NCBI RefSeq assembly: GCF_029960645.1
Contig: NZ_JASBQY010000012.1
Span: forward strand, 1-64,000
Source of the DNA: Arthrobacter sp. AL12
GTDB lineage: Bacteria; Actinomycetota; Actinomycetes; Actinomycetales; Micrococcaceae
Length of the DNA stretch: 64,000 bases
Direction of reading: 5' to 3'
The translations under genes were made by a program, and so were the position numbers. The notes beneath the pieces are model-generated. The model worked only from the letters and a program-made list of their open reading frames with translations. It made no database searches and was not told the origin of the DNA. Positions 25,131-34,013 of the stretch are shown here, one piece after another (the stretch's first letter is position 1; each line of letters starts with the position of its first letter).

Positions 25131-27731
25131 GTGAAGACTCCGACGTATCAGCTGACAGTGCGGGCGCTAGCGGCTGCCGCCCTCGCGCTCGCGGGCTCGT
25201 TCCACGCCCTGCCCGCGCTGGCCGAAGCCGGGGGACCGGAACCCGTTTCGACAGCTTCACCGTCGGCCTCGCCGTCAGCCGCGTCGTTAGTGCCCGGTTT
25301 GGCGGCGCCCGGTGTGGCCGCGGCCGGTGAGCCGATGGCGTCGGGTGGCGCGGTTCTGTCGGCGGCACCGGCAGCGGCGCCGAACATCAGCGACGTCGGA
25401 CTCGCGGAAGCCGTCCGGCGCGACCTGGGCATGACACTCGAGGAGTTCAACGCCGCCGGCCAGCTGGGCCGGACCGCCGCCGACGCCCTTCCGTCCCTGC
25501 GGGCGCTCCCCGGCTACCTGGGCATCCGCCTCCGGGATGGCCAGATCCTCGTCGAGGGCAGCGGGGCCGAGCTGCAGGCCCGGGTGGCAGAACTGAACGG
25601 ACCCGGAAGCGCGGCAGTGTTCGTCCTCGTGCCGGCCGTTGAGGCATCCACTGCTCCTGCCCTTGACGGCACAACTCCTCCGGCGGACGAGCCCTCCACT
25701 GACCCTTCGGCTGGCCCGTCCGCCGACCCCGTCAACCCCTCGGCTGGCCCGTCCGCCGACCCCGTCGACCCCTCGGCTGGCCCGTCCGCCGACCCCGTCG
25801 ACCCCTCGGCTGGCCCTTCGGCTGTCCCCGTCACACCCCCGGCCGCTCCCTCGGCTGCAGAGCTGCTCGCGTCCAGCACCGAGCAGCTGTTCCAGGCCTA
25901 CGTCCGCGAGGTCGGGCCGGCCGGGCTGCAGGCGGTGGCTTTCTCCGGGGGGAACTTCATCATCCGCACCGGCGGCACGAACACGGCCGAAGCCGGCCTG
26001 TCCCAGACCCCGGACCCGCAGACTGCGCCAGCAAACGCCCTGGACCCGCAGGCCGCGCCAGCTTCCGCGCCGGACGCGCAATCGGCCGCGCCACCCGAGC
26101 CCGCGGCCGCAGCCACGGAACCCGGGAAGATTTCCCCGGCTGACTTCGTGGCCCGGTACGCCAACGTCGAGCTGGAGCAGGGCGCCCCGGTCACCACTGA
26201 AGCGGACGTTTTCGGCGGTGAGGGAATCGCCATTGACCGGCGGACCATCTGCTCGACGGGATTTGGCGCGTTCAACGCGGCGGGACTTCCGGTCGTTCTG
26301 ACTGCGGGGCACTGCGCCGAGGACGGCGCAGCACGGATCGCAGAGCTTGAGCCGCCGACCTCCGCCACGGCGGGCGGGTCGGCGCCCCGGGCCGGCTCGC
26401 TCGCCCTGCTCGGCAGCTTCGGCTTCAGCCAGTTCGGCGGACCGCTGAACTCCTGGATCACCGGCAGCGAGGAATCCCCCGGCAACGTGGGCACCGATAT
26501 CGCCGTCATCGAGGCACTGGACGGCGGTGTCAACCTGCAGCCGGCCGCGACCACCTGGGCCGACGCCGCGAACCCCGGCGCCACCGCCGTGAAGATCATC
26601 GGCGTGGTTGCCCCGTTCCAGGGCCAGGAGGTGTGCCGCTCCGGGCGGACCGCGGGCTGGTCCTGCGGCCAGGTGGAGGAAACCGGCATCTACGTCGTGC
26701 GCGGACGGACCACCGCGGCCGCGGATCTGCGGGCCTTCCGCGGGTTCCTCTCCAGGAACGTCCAGTCCCGCGGGGGAGACTCCGGCGGACCATGGATCAG
26801 CGGCAACTTCGCCGTGGGCACGCATTCGGCCGGCGAGACGTCCGGGGACAACTTCGCCATCGCCACGACACTCGAGGACGCCCTCACCAAGATCCCGGCC
26901 CCCGTGCAGCTCCAGCTGTTCCTGAACAAGCCCGAACTTAACGGCCCGGACGACCTGACCGTCGTGGCGGGCCAGCCCATCACGGGCCGGGTCCCGGCGG
27001 CCCCGGCGTCGGCCGTTGCCGCCAACTCAAAGGTCCGCATCACCATTGACAAACAAACCGACAAGCCACCGGTGGAAGTGCCGGTCGACGCCGCTGGCAA
27101 CTGGGCCTTCCCCGCACCCGGGACCAGCGGCCCGCTGAAATTCACGGCCGAGACAGTGAACGGCTTCAGCCGCTCCGGCGCAGTTATGCTGGCGGTCAAG
27201 GTCACAAACCTGGATGCCCCGGTGATCACCACCCCGGCAGATGGCGCGACGCTGAAAACCGTCACCCGCATCGACGGCACCGGGACCCCCGGGCTCACGG
27301 TAAAGGTCACGGGCGACATCACCGGCTCCGCTGTCGTCGCACCGGACGGCCAATGGAGCATCACCGTCGACGCAGCCGCACCCGGCCGGTTCGCCATCCG
27401 GGCCGTCCAAACATCCCCCGGCGAGCTGGACAGCGCCTCCGTCACCCGGAACTTCACCGTTGAGGCTCCGGTCGCCGCCCCCGCCGCACCCGCCGCCCCC
27501 GTCGAACCCGTTGCCCCGGCCGGACTCGCTGTCCGGCCGGCTGCCCCGGCCGCCCCGGCTGCCCCGGCTGCCCCGGCGGAGCCCGGGACCCCGGTCCGCC
27601 CGGCCGCCTCCGGCCAGTTGCCGGACACCGGCGCAGGTTCGCTGCTCCCGACGGCGGAACTCGCCGGTGGCGCGATCCTTTTGGGCGGCGTACTGCTGGC
27701 CGCCGCCCGGCGCCGGGCGGTCCGTTTGTAG
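25131..27731 (+). CDS. Sortase-anchored S1-family peptidase with Ig-like domains
   Basis: An 866-residue cell-wall protein starting at GTG. Its signal peptide is followed by a disordered Ala/Pro/Ser-rich region with four 11-residue repeats (GPSADPVDPSA, about residues 195-240). The chymotrypsin-fold protease follows: TAGHCAED (about 390), NVGTDIAVIEAL for the Asp and GGDSGGPW (about 548). Two Ig-like segments come next, then a Pro/Ala linker and a sorting signal LPDTG (about 829) with hydrophobic helix and RRR tail. The long N-terminal region resembles a streptogrisin-like prodomain (DLGMTLEEFNAAGQLGRTA). The triad looks complete, so it is probably an active surface protease of unknown target. 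Confidence 0.88.
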   Translation: MKTPTYQLTVRALAAAALALAGSFHALPALAEAGGPEPVSTASPSASPSAASLVPGLAAPGVAAAGEPMASGGAVLSAAPAAAPNISDVGLAEAVRRDLGMTLEEFNAAGQLGRTAADALPSLRALPGYLGIRLRDGQILVEGSGAELQARVAELNGPGSAAVFVLVPAVEASTAPALDGTTPPADEPSTDPSAGPSADPVNPSAGPSADPVDPSAGPSADPVDPSAGPSAVPVTPPAAPSAAELLASSTEQLFQAYVREVGPAGLQAVAFSGGNFIIRTGGTNTAEAGLSQTPDPQTAPANALDPQAAPASAPDAQSAAPPEPAAAATEPGKISPADFVARYANVELEQGAPVTTEADVFGGEGIAIDRRTICSTGFGAFNAAGLPVVLTAGHCAEDGAARIAELEPPTSATAGGSAPRAGSLALLGSFGFSQFGGPLNSWITGSEESPGNVGTDIAVIEALDGGVNLQPAATTWADAANPGATAVKIIGVVAPFQGQEVCRSGRTAGWSCGQVEETGIYVVRGRTTAAADLRAFRGFLSRNVQSRGGDSGGPWISGNFAVGTHSAGETSGDNFAIATTLEDALTKIPAPVQLQLFLNKPELNGPDDLTVVAGQPITGRVPAAPASAVAANSKVRITIDKQTDKPPVEVPVDAAGNWAFPAPGTSGPLKFTAETVNGFSRSGAVMLAVKVTNLDAPVITTPADGATLKTVTRIDGTGTPGLTVKVTGDITGSAVVAPDGQWSITVDAAAPGRFAIRAVQTSPGELDSASVTRNFTVEAPVAAPAAPAAPVEPVAPAGLAVRPAAPAAPAAPAAPAEPGTPVRPAASGQLPDTGAGSLLPTAELAGGAILLGGVLLAAARRRAVRL

Positions 27732-27754
27732 GCTGCCGCCGTCGAACACCGCCG

Positions 27755-28963
27755 CTACTGGAAGTCAGCCAGCCAGAGGTCCGGGCCGAACACCTCGTAC
27801 TGGATGTCCTTCGCCGGAACGCCGCCGGCCACCAGCCCGCTTCGGACGGACTTCAGGAACGGCAGGGGACCGCAGAGGTAGTACTCCGCGTCGTCGGGGA
27901 GGTCCACCGCCCCGACGTCCATAAAACCGGAGAACTCGGATCCGGACGCCGTTCCGCCCACGGTGGTGTTCAGAAACCAGGTCTTCAGCGTCCCGTCCGG
28001 CAGGGCGGCCAGATCTTCCCTGACCTGCCCCCGGAGCGGGAAGGACTCCTCGCTGTCATCCGCGTGCAGCAGCATCACCTGCCGCTGGGAGCCGGACTTG
28101 ACGAGGTGGGAGAGCATGCCGGCCATCGGGGTGATCCCTATTCCCGCGCTGGCCAGGACCAGGGGCCGGTCGGTGTACTCCATGACCACATCGCCGAAGG
28201 GTGCCGAGAGGACCACCTCGTCGCCCACCTGGACCTCATTGTGCAGCAGGTTGGACATCTCGCCGTCGGGAATCCCCAACCCGTGGACCCGCTTCACCGC
28301 GAACTGCCGGTGCTGCCCGTCGTCGGCCTTCGTCAGGCTGTACTGCCGGGGCTGGTGGACGCCGTCGTGCATGCGCATCTTGATCGTGACGTACTGCCCC
28401 GGCAGGGACGGCTTGACCTCGCGCTCATCAATCCTCTCGACCACGAACCTGACCACGTCGTCCGTCTCCTGGAGCCGCTCGACCACCCGCCAGGTCCGCC
28501 AGATCGTGTCCGGGGTCAGGTGCACCGCGTTGTACAGCCCGCGTTCCTTGTTGATGAGCATGTTCGCCATCAGCCAGTAGACCTCGTCCCACGCAGCGGC
28601 GACCTCGGGGGTGACGGCGTCGCCCAGCACATCCACGATGGCCCACATCAGGTGGTCGTGGACAACCTGGTACTGGTCAGGGCTCAACCCCAGCGAGACG
28701 TGTTTGTGCGCGACCCGTGACAGCAGGTGGTCCGGGATCTCGTCCACGTGGTCCACGAGCAGCCCGGCGAACGCCGCGATGGAGCCGGCGAGAGCCTGCT
28801 GCTGGCGGCCGTCCGCCTGGTTTCCCCGGTTGAAGAGCCCGTCCAGGAGGTCCGGCCGCGCCTCGAACATATGTTTGTAGAAGCGCTTGGCGATCTCCTC
28901 GATGTGCTCGCCGACGACGGGCAGCGTTGCCTTGATGACGGGAAGTGAGGTGTCTGAGAGCAT
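27755..28963 (-). CDS. hmp: Flavohaemoglobin (nitric oxide dioxygenase)
   Basis: Hmp oxidises nitric oxide to nitrate using O2 and NAD(P)H. The 402-residue product has the normal three-domain layout. The globin domain (about 1-140) has the proximal His in VAHKHVSLGL. The FAD domain contains QPRQYSLT. The NAD domain contains SAGIGITPMAGML and YYLCGPLPFLKSV. Length matches the family. It is a single gene, divergent from nothing obvious and about 230 bp from the DUF4397 gene. No NsrR-type operator was identified with confidence. Confidence 0.95.
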   Translation of the reverse strand: MLSDTSLPVIKATLPVVGEHIEEIAKRFYKHMFEARPDLLDGLFNRGNQADGRQQQALAGSIAAFAGLLVDHVDEIPDHLLSRVAHKHVSLGLSPDQYQVVHDHLMWAIVDVLGDAVTPEVAAAWDEVYWLMANMLINKERGLYNAVHLTPDTIWRTWRVVERLQETDDVVRFVVERIDEREVKPSLPGQYVTIKMRMHDGVHQPRQYSLTKADDGQHRQFAVKRVHGLGIPDGEMSNLLHNEVQVGDEVVLSAPFGDVVMEYTDRPLVLASAGIGITPMAGMLSHLVKSGSQRQVMLLHADDSEESFPLRGQVREDLAALPDGTLKTWFLNTTVGGTASGSEFSGFMDVGAVDLPDDAEYYLCGPLPFLKSVRSGLVAGGVPAKDIQYEVFGPDLWLADFQ

Positions 28964-29095
28964 GGTGGATCCCTTCCGGTGCGACCGGTTATACCCAGCG
29001 GTGCCGGGTGAATCAGCCCTTCCAAGCTAACAGTCCAGGTCCGGGGCCTTCCGGGTCCATCGGCACTAATGCCAACCTGCGGGATGGGTGTAAAA

Positions 29096-29141
29096 GAGGC
29101 CGGCAGCGCATCCCTCGCGGGATGCGCTGCCGGCCGCCTCT
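29096..29141 (-). terminator. Strong terminator of the DUF4397 gene
   Basis: Perfect 14-bp arms (29101-29114 and 29119-29132, CGGCAGCGCATCCC with its complement) enclose a 4-nt loop. The arms extend imperfectly to GAGG/CCTC. It lies about 60 bp beyond the stop codon of the leftward DUF4397 gene and is followed by TTTTACACC on that strand. Confidence 0.85.
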
Positions 29142-29197
29142 TCAGTGCCGGGCCGACGGCTCAGCGGTTGTCGACGGCTCCGCGGCTCAGCGGCGTT

Positions 29198-29905
29198 CTA
29201 GTCGCGCCATTTGGCCGAGTCGACCACCTGGACCGCAACGTCGAGGGTGCCTTTCTCGAGGCTGCCCCACGCGTACACAATCGTGTTCTTGCCCTTCTTG
29301 ACCGGAATGTCGGCCGGGCCGATCAGGGGCTTGGTGGTGCCGGCTGCCGCAACTGCGGCGGACACCGTTCCTGCCTTCAGCGTCAGCACTTCCTGCTCGG
29401 GGTTCTTCAGGTCCTCGATGACCGCGGTGTCCCCTGCAAGGACGTCGACGGCGGGCGCCGCCGCCACGTGCCTGACCGTCAGCTTGCCCTCGCCCTTGGG
29501 GCTGGCCGAGGTGTCGTTCTTGAACAGTGTGGCGGTGGGCGCCCCGGAGGCATCCAGATGCGCGACGGCGGTGTAGTTCCGGCCCTCCTTGAGATGGACC
29601 TTGACCGGGCCGATCACCGGGTGGTCCGCGCTGGTGGCGTCGGCGCCCGTGATGGCGATCTTGTAGCTGCCGTCGTCAAGCTTCAGCGGGCCCGCAAGCT
29701 GGCCGGGCTCGAAGTTGTCCAGGGTGAGCTTGCCGTCCACCCACACGTCCACGGTGAGGCCGGGCACGCCGTGCAGGACGGACAGGAGGGCATCGTCGCT
29801 GTGGTGCCTGTCGCCGTCGTCCTTCCCGCCCGCCTGGGCGGGGGCAGCGAAGGTGAGCGCTGCCAGCATGGACAATGCCCCGGCGGCATAAATGGATTTG
29901 CGCAT
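29198..29905 (-). CDS. Secreted DUF4397 domain protein
   Basis: A 235-residue exported protein. The signal peptide MRKSIYAAGALSMLAALTFA ends at APAQA. Two DUF4397-type repeats follow: LLSVLHGVPGLTVDVWVDGK to about residue 120, and LTVRHVAAAPAVDVLAGD to the end. These form beta-sandwich cell-surface modules of unknown ligand. The start at ATG 29905 has a strong GAGGAG upstream; the frame continues upstream without a coding pattern. No anchor motif is present, so the protein is probably released or loosely attached. Confidence 0.88.
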   Translation of the reverse strand: MRKSIYAAGALSMLAALTFAAPAQAGGKDDGDRHHSDDALLSVLHGVPGLTVDVWVDGKLTLDNFEPGQLAGPLKLDDGSYKIAITGADATSADHPVIGPVKVHLKEGRNYTAVAHLDASGAPTATLFKNDTSASPKGEGKLTVRHVAAAPAVDVLAGDTAVIEDLKNPEQEVLTLKAGTVSAAVAAAGTTKPLIGPADIPVKKGKNTIVYAWGSLEKGTLDVAVQVVDSAKWRD

Positions 29906-30464
29906 TTCAAACTCCTCGTTGAGTTGCCCGGATCCGGGCGGTGATTTGCTTACACCGTTACTACCGGCCGGGGCGCCAGTTTGGATGCAGCCGGCGGGCA
30001 CTTTTGCCGCACCGGCCCCACGCTCACCGGGCTCGCGGGGAGCCGGGGGCCGAGGGGAGCCGGGGGCACGTCGCGCTCACCGGGTTCGCCGGACCGGGAC
30101 TCGCGCTCACCGGGTTCGCCGGACCGGGCCCCACGCTCACCGGGTTCGCCGGCTCGCGGGCTCGGGACCGGGACCCGGACTCGCGCTCACCGGGTTCGCC
30201 GGCTCGAGCTGGCGCCGGACCCGGACCCGCGCTCACCGGGTTCGCCGGAAAGCTGCCCAGTCGCCGTTGCGTTACGGCGACTCCGCAGCTCTTGGGCGAA
30301 TTGGGCGCGGTGCCGCGGCGTCCAGCCGAACTCGCAGCCCCTGGGGCGACCCGGTGGGTGCGTCCAGCCGGTCGGCCCGGTCGGCCCCGTCAGCCCGGCG
30401 GTTTCGCCTCCGTAGGCCCGGCCAGCCGCCCCGGGGCCCAGCCCGACCCGCCGCCGTCGCCCGC
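29906..30464. other. Gene-poor GC-rich region with interspersed repeats
   Basis: About 560 bp without a believable gene. Several long overlapping frames exist on both strands, but only because the DNA is very GC-rich and repetitive. It contains the five 18-bp repeats listed separately. The 30300-30464 part shows nothing recognisable. Confidence 0.6.
30075..30248. repeat. Five interspersed copies of an 18-bp repeat
   Basis: GCTCACCGGGTTCGCCGG occurs exactly at 30075, 30105, 30135, 30185 and 30231, with a degenerate sixth near 30022. Start-to-start spacing is 30, 30, 50 and 46 bp. The spacers are themselves similar (GACCGGGACT-like), so this is an expanded minisatellite and not a CRISPR array. 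Confidence 0.9.
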
Positions 30465-30881
30465 TCAGCCTTTGCGGTCCAGCAGCAGATTGGTGATCCG
30501 CAGCGTGCAGAGACGTTCGCCCGCGGCGTTGCTGATCAGCACCTCGTGGGTGGTGAGGGTGCCGCCGAGGTGGATCGGGGTCGCCGTGATAGTGATGAGG
30601 CCCTCGCGGGCGGATTTGTGGTGGGTGGCGGAGACGTCCACGCCGACGGCGGTCTTGCCCAGGGTGCTGGCGTGGATGACCGCGGCCCAGGAGCCCACGG
30701 CCTCCCCGACCGCCAGCGAGGCGCCGCCGTGCAGCAGCCCGAAGGACTGCCGGTTGCCCTCCACCGGCATGGTGGCGACGACCCGTTCGACCGACTCCTC
30801 AACGATCTTCACTCCCATTTTCTCGTCGAGCTCGCCGAGGGTGATCTTCCACAGCTCGGTACTGCGGGGCTCGGGCGTCAT
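30465..30881 (-). CDS. Hotdog-fold acyl-CoA thioesterase (PaaI-like)
   Basis: A 138-residue hotdog thioesterase starting at ATG 30881, with AGGAG six bases upstream. The catalytic region is FGLLHGGASLAVGEAVGSW, containing the conserved HGG and Glu of the PaaI/YbgC-like subgroup, followed by GVDVSATHHKSAREG. It is divergent from paaZ across a shared promoter region with a PaaR-type box, which suggests release of CoA from dead-end aromatic CoA esters. Similar proteins act as 1,4-dihydroxy-2-naphthoyl-CoA thioesterase (MenI) in menaquinone synthesis, a real alternative because the window encodes MenB and MenA. Confidence 0.85.
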   Translation of the reverse strand: MTPEPRSTELWKITLGELDEKMGVKIVEESVERVVATMPVEGNRQSFGLLHGGASLAVGEAVGSWAAVIHASTLGKTAVGVDVSATHHKSAREGLITITATPIHLGGTLTTHEVLISNAAGERLCTLRITNLLLDRKG

Positions 30882-30974
30882 AATGTCTCCTCTGTGGCCG
30901 GAAATCCAGGGGTTCCGGCGGGTCGGTGCCGCCGCAGCTAGTGTGCGGCAGGCCTCATTCATGTACTGTAGACA

Positions 30975-30996
30975 TATTACCGAACGGACGGTCAGT
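30975..30996. promoter_or_regulatory. PaaR-type operator between thioesterase and paaZ
   Basis: The segment contains ACCGAACGGACGGTCAGT, a perfect match to the core ACCGNNCGNNCGGTNAGT of the PaaR motif reported in Corynebacterium glutamicum. It lies 48 bp upstream of the paaZ start and between divergent genes, and a TetR gene is 4 kb away. The site is seen; the regulator assignment is inferred. Confidence 0.75.
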
Positions 30997-31043
30997 AATG
31001 CTGGCCGAGTTGATCTTGCCCCTGTTGGAAGGACCCGTCAACG

Positions 31044-33155
31044 ATGACCACCACTGCAACTGCTCCGGAACCCACAGTAGACACTGTCGAGATCGTTCCC
31101 AGCTTCATCCGGGATTCCTGGTGGACCCCCGACGCCGGCTCCGCGGCCGGCGCTGCCTCCGTCCTGGACGCAAGCACGGGTGAACTCCTCGCCAAGGTGA
31201 GCACCGAGGGACTGGACCTCGCCGCCGTCGTGGATTACGGACGCACCACCGGCCAGGCGGAACTCGGCAAGCTGACCTTCCACCAGCGCGCGCTCAAGCT
31301 CAAGGAGCTCGCGCAGTACCTGAACGGCCGCCGCGAGGAGTTCTACGCGCTCTCCGCCCAGACCGGGGCCACCAAGATCGACTCGATGGTCGACATCGAC
31401 GGCGGCATCGGCGTGCTCTTCACCTTCGGCTCCAAGGGCCGGCGCGAACTGCCCAACGCCCAGGTGATCGTGGACGGGCCCATGGAGGTGCTCTCCAAGG
31501 ACGGTTCCTTCGCCGGCGAGCACATCTACACCCGCATCCCCGGCGTCGCCGTGCAGATCAACGCCTTCAACTTCCCGGTCTGGGGCATGCTTGAAAAGCT
31601 GGCCCCCGCGTTCATCGCCGGCGTGCCCACGATCGTCAAGCCCGCCACCCCCACCGGCTACGTCACTGCCGCCGTCGTCAGGGCGATCATCGAATCCGGC
31701 ATCCTGCCCAAGGGTTCGCTGCAGCTGATTTCCGGCTCGGTCCGCACCATGCTGGACCACCTTGACTACCGCGACATCGTGGCCTTCACCGGGTCCGCCT
31801 CCACCGCGAACACGCTCAAGTCCCACGCCAACGTGGTCAAGGGCGGGGTCCGCTTCACCTCGGAAACCGACTCCCTGAACGCCTCGATCCTGGGCCCGGA
31901 TGCAGTCAAGGGCACCCCGGAATTTGAGGCCTTCATCAAGTCCCTGGTCACCGAGATGACTGCCAAGGCCGGCCAGAAGTGCACCTCGATCCGCCGGGCC
32001 ATCGTGCCGCAGGAGCTGGTGCAGGACGTCATCACCGCCGTCGGGGAGCGGATCCAGCAGCGCATTGTCCTCGGCGACCCGCGCGCCGAGGGCGTGAACA
32101 TGGGCGCCCTGGCGTCCCTGGAGCAGCTCGCCGATGTGCGCGCGGCCGTCCAGTCCATGCTCGACGCCGGCGGCGAACTCGCCTACGGCACGCTCGATTC
32201 GCCGAAGGTCACCAGCGCGGACGGCACGGTCGGCGTCGTCGACGACGGCGCGTTCATGTCCCCGGTGCTGCTGAGCTGGGCCGATCCCGAGGCCGACGAG
32301 GTCCACTCGCTGGAGGCCTTTGGCCCGGTCTCCTCGGTGATCGGCTACACGGACCTGCCCGACGCCGTCCGCCTCGCCGCCCGCGGTGGCGGCTCGCTCG
32401 TCGCCTCGGTCTGCACCAACGACCCCGACGTCGCCCGCGAACTCGTCACCGGCATCGCCGCCCACCACGGCCGCGTGCACATGCTCAACCGCGAGGACGC
32501 CCGCAGCTCCACCGGCCACGGCTCACCGGTCCCGCACCTGGTCCACGGCGGCCCGGGCCGGGCCGGCGGCGGCGAGGAGCTCGGCGGCATCCGCTCCGTC
32601 CTGCACCACATGCAGCGCACCGCCATCCAGGGCTCGCCGAACATGCTGACCGCGGTTACCGGCGTCTGGCACACCGGCGCCGACCGCAACTTCACGCTCG
32701 AGACCGAGGGCCAGCACCCGTTCCGGAAGCACCTGAGCACCCTGCACATCGGGGACGCGATCCGCTCCGGGCTGCGCGAAGTGACCCTGGATGAGATCAC
32801 GAAGTTCGCCAACTCCACCGGCGACACCTTCTACGCCCACACCAACCAGGCAGCCGCGGAGGCCAACCCGTTCTTCCCGGGCATCGTCGCGCACGGCTAT
32901 CTGCTGCTGGCCTGGGGCGCCGGGCTGTTCGTGGAGCCCGCACCGGGTCCCGTGCTGGCCAACTACGGCCTCGAAAGCCTGCGCTTCGTCACTCCCGTGG
33001 CCGCCGGCGACTCCATCCGGGTTACCCTGACCGCCAAGAAGATCACCCCGCGCGAAACCGACGAGTACGGCGAGGTGGCCTGGGACGCCGTCCTGACCAA
33101 CCAGAACGACGAGATCGTGGCCACCTACGACGTCCTCACCCTCGTGGAGAAGTAG
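31044..33155 (+). CDS. paaZ: Bifunctional PaaZ: aldehyde dehydrogenase and oxepin-CoA hydrolase
   Basis: PaaZ hydrolyses the oxepin-CoA ring made from phenylacetyl-CoA epoxide and oxidises the resulting semialdehyde to 3-oxo-5,6-dehydrosuberyl-CoA. The 703-residue product has the expected fusion. The N-terminal aldehyde dehydrogenase (to about residue 530) has Glu in FTSETDSLNASI and Cys in AGQKCTSIRR. The C-terminal MaoC-like hotdog hydratase (from about 555) has FANSTGDTFYAHTNQ and FFPGIVAHGY. It is divergent from the hotdog thioesterase. The paaABCDE genes that make its substrate are not in this window. Confidence 0.96.
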   Translation: MTTTATAPEPTVDTVEIVPSFIRDSWWTPDAGSAAGAASVLDASTGELLAKVSTEGLDLAAVVDYGRTTGQAELGKLTFHQRALKLKELAQYLNGRREEFYALSAQTGATKIDSMVDIDGGIGVLFTFGSKGRRELPNAQVIVDGPMEVLSKDGSFAGEHIYTRIPGVAVQINAFNFPVWGMLEKLAPAFIAGVPTIVKPATPTGYVTAAVVRAIIESGILPKGSLQLISGSVRTMLDHLDYRDIVAFTGSASTANTLKSHANVVKGGVRFTSETDSLNASILGPDAVKGTPEFEAFIKSLVTEMTAKAGQKCTSIRRAIVPQELVQDVITAVGERIQQRIVLGDPRAEGVNMGALASLEQLADVRAAVQSMLDAGGELAYGTLDSPKVTSADGTVGVVDDGAFMSPVLLSWADPEADEVHSLEAFGPVSSVIGYTDLPDAVRLAARGGGSLVASVCTNDPDVARELVTGIAAHHGRVHMLNREDARSSTGHGSPVPHLVHGGPGRAGGGEELGGIRSVLHHMQRTAIQGSPNMLTAVTGVWHTGADRNFTLETEGQHPFRKHLSTLHIGDAIRSGLREVTLDEITKFANSTGDTFYAHTNQAAAEANPFFPGIVAHGYLLLAWGAGLFVEPAPGPVLANYGLESLRFVTPVAAGDSIRVTLTAKKITPRETDEYGEVAWDAVLTNQNDEIVATYDVLTLVEK

Positions 33156-33204
33156 GCCGCTGACGCCCCCGCACGTGTGGCGGCGCCGGCGCTGACGCTC
33201 CCGC

Positions 33205-33261
33205 CGAGGTGAGATTACGCGCCCATTGTCCGCGTGGACATGGGCGCGAAGTCTCACCTCG
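33205..33261. repeat. Long palindrome after paaZ (REP family D)
   Basis: The arms CGAGGTGAGA and TCTCACCTCG continue inward through CGCGCCCAT and ATGGGCGCG to a GTCCGCGTGGAC centre. In all, about 24 of 27 base pairs are matched over 57 bp. It lies 50 bp after paaZ and could terminate it, but there is no T-run. The design resembles the other REP-type elements in the window. Confidence 0.8.
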
Positions 33262-33328
33262 ACGCGTAGATTGGCAGGTTCTTTCGGCCCCGCTCCGGAG
33301 TAAAATTTTCAACGTAGGAGGTGGCGAA

Positions 33329-33736
33329 ATGACCTTAGTTTTGAACAAAGCCACAACAGTCCTGCCGGTCGATGATGTCGAGCGCGCCCACCGTTTCTAT
33401 GCAGAAGCCTTGGGTCTCCCGCACCGTGGATTGGCAGACGACGGAAGCGACCTATTCGGCACCGACGGCGGCCCCATGCTGCAGCTGATGCCCGTCAGGG
33501 ACGGGATGCACTCCGAGCACACCACCCTGAGTTTCGAAGTCTCCGAGATCGAACGGGCCGTCCAGGAATTGGAGTCCAAGGGCGTCCAGTTCCAGGACTA
33601 CGACCTGCCGGATCTCAAGACCGAGAACCACATTTGTACAACGGATTCCGAGAAGTGCGCCTGGTTCATGGACACCGAGCACAACATCCTCTGCGTTCAC
33701 GAGAACATCACCACGCCCGTGGATTACCAGCTCTAA
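33329..33736 (+). CDS. VOC family protein
   Basis: A 135-residue vicinal-oxygen-chelate protein starting MTLVLNKATTVLPVDDVERA with a strong AGGAGGTGGCGA before the ATG. It has two beta-alpha-beta-beta-beta modules: FYAEALGLPHRG to LQLMPVRDG, then HTTLSFEVSEIERAVQELES to NILCVHENI. A His (HTTLSFEV) and a late Glu or His could bind metal. The reaction is unknown. It has its own strong terminator and is a single-gene unit. Confidence 0.85.
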   Translation: MTLVLNKATTVLPVDDVERAHRFYAEALGLPHRGLADDGSDLFGTDGGPMLQLMPVRDGMHSEHTTLSFEVSEIERAVQELESKGVQFQDYDLPDLKTENHICTTDSEKCAWFMDTEHNILCVHENITTPVDYQL

Positions 33737-33765
33737 ACGGCGCACCCCCGGAGTCGAACACTGAC

Positions 33766-33794
33766 AGCGCCCCGGCCCGCGCCGGGGCGCTTTT
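33766..33794 (+). terminator. Rho-independent terminator of the VOC gene
   Basis: A perfect 11-bp stem, AGCGCCCCGGC with its complement, a CCGC loop and TTTT immediately after. It sits 30 bp beyond the stop codon. Confidence 0.92.
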
Positions 33795-33821
33795 CCGTGC
33801 TGCGGGCAGCTCCGGGTTGCC

Positions 33822-33899
33822 GTCCGGGGGCACATTGACCCGGATCCACCGAGCTTTAAGGCCGAAATCCGCGCTGCGGCCGTCGATGTGCCCCCGGAC
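33822..33899. repeat. REP-like palindrome, family C copy 1
   Basis: The 18-bp arms GTCCGGGGGCACATTGAC (33822-33839) and GTCGATGTGCCCCCGGAC (33882-33899) are complementary with one mismatch. They enclose 42 bp ending in GCTGCGGCC. Confidence 0.85.
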
Positions 33900-33995
33900 C
33901 GCCGGAGAGGAATCCCTCCGCGCGCCTGGCCATGGCCACCCCTACCTAAAACCGGAAACCGGACGCCTGCCCGCAGCTCGCCAAGGGCTGCAGCC

Positions 33996-34013
33996 GTCAA
34001 AGTGTCCCCGGAC
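33996..34013. repeat. REP family C, half copy at a gene end
   Basis: GTCAAAGTGTCCCCGGAC is a single arm of the family C palindrome. It encodes the last codons and stop of the DUF427 gene, giving the C-terminus SGPGTL. Confidence 0.75.

Noticed and set aside
30021..30248. CRISPR array at 30 kb
   Set aside because: Repeats are only 18 bp, spacing varies from 30 to 50 bp, the spacers resemble each other, and there are no cas genes.
29892..31047. Frames of 350-370 codons on the plus strand around 29.9-31 kb
   Set aside because: They run through the 18-bp repeats and then antisense through the thioesterase gene; composition is Arg/Ser/Pro-rich as in GC-rich noise.
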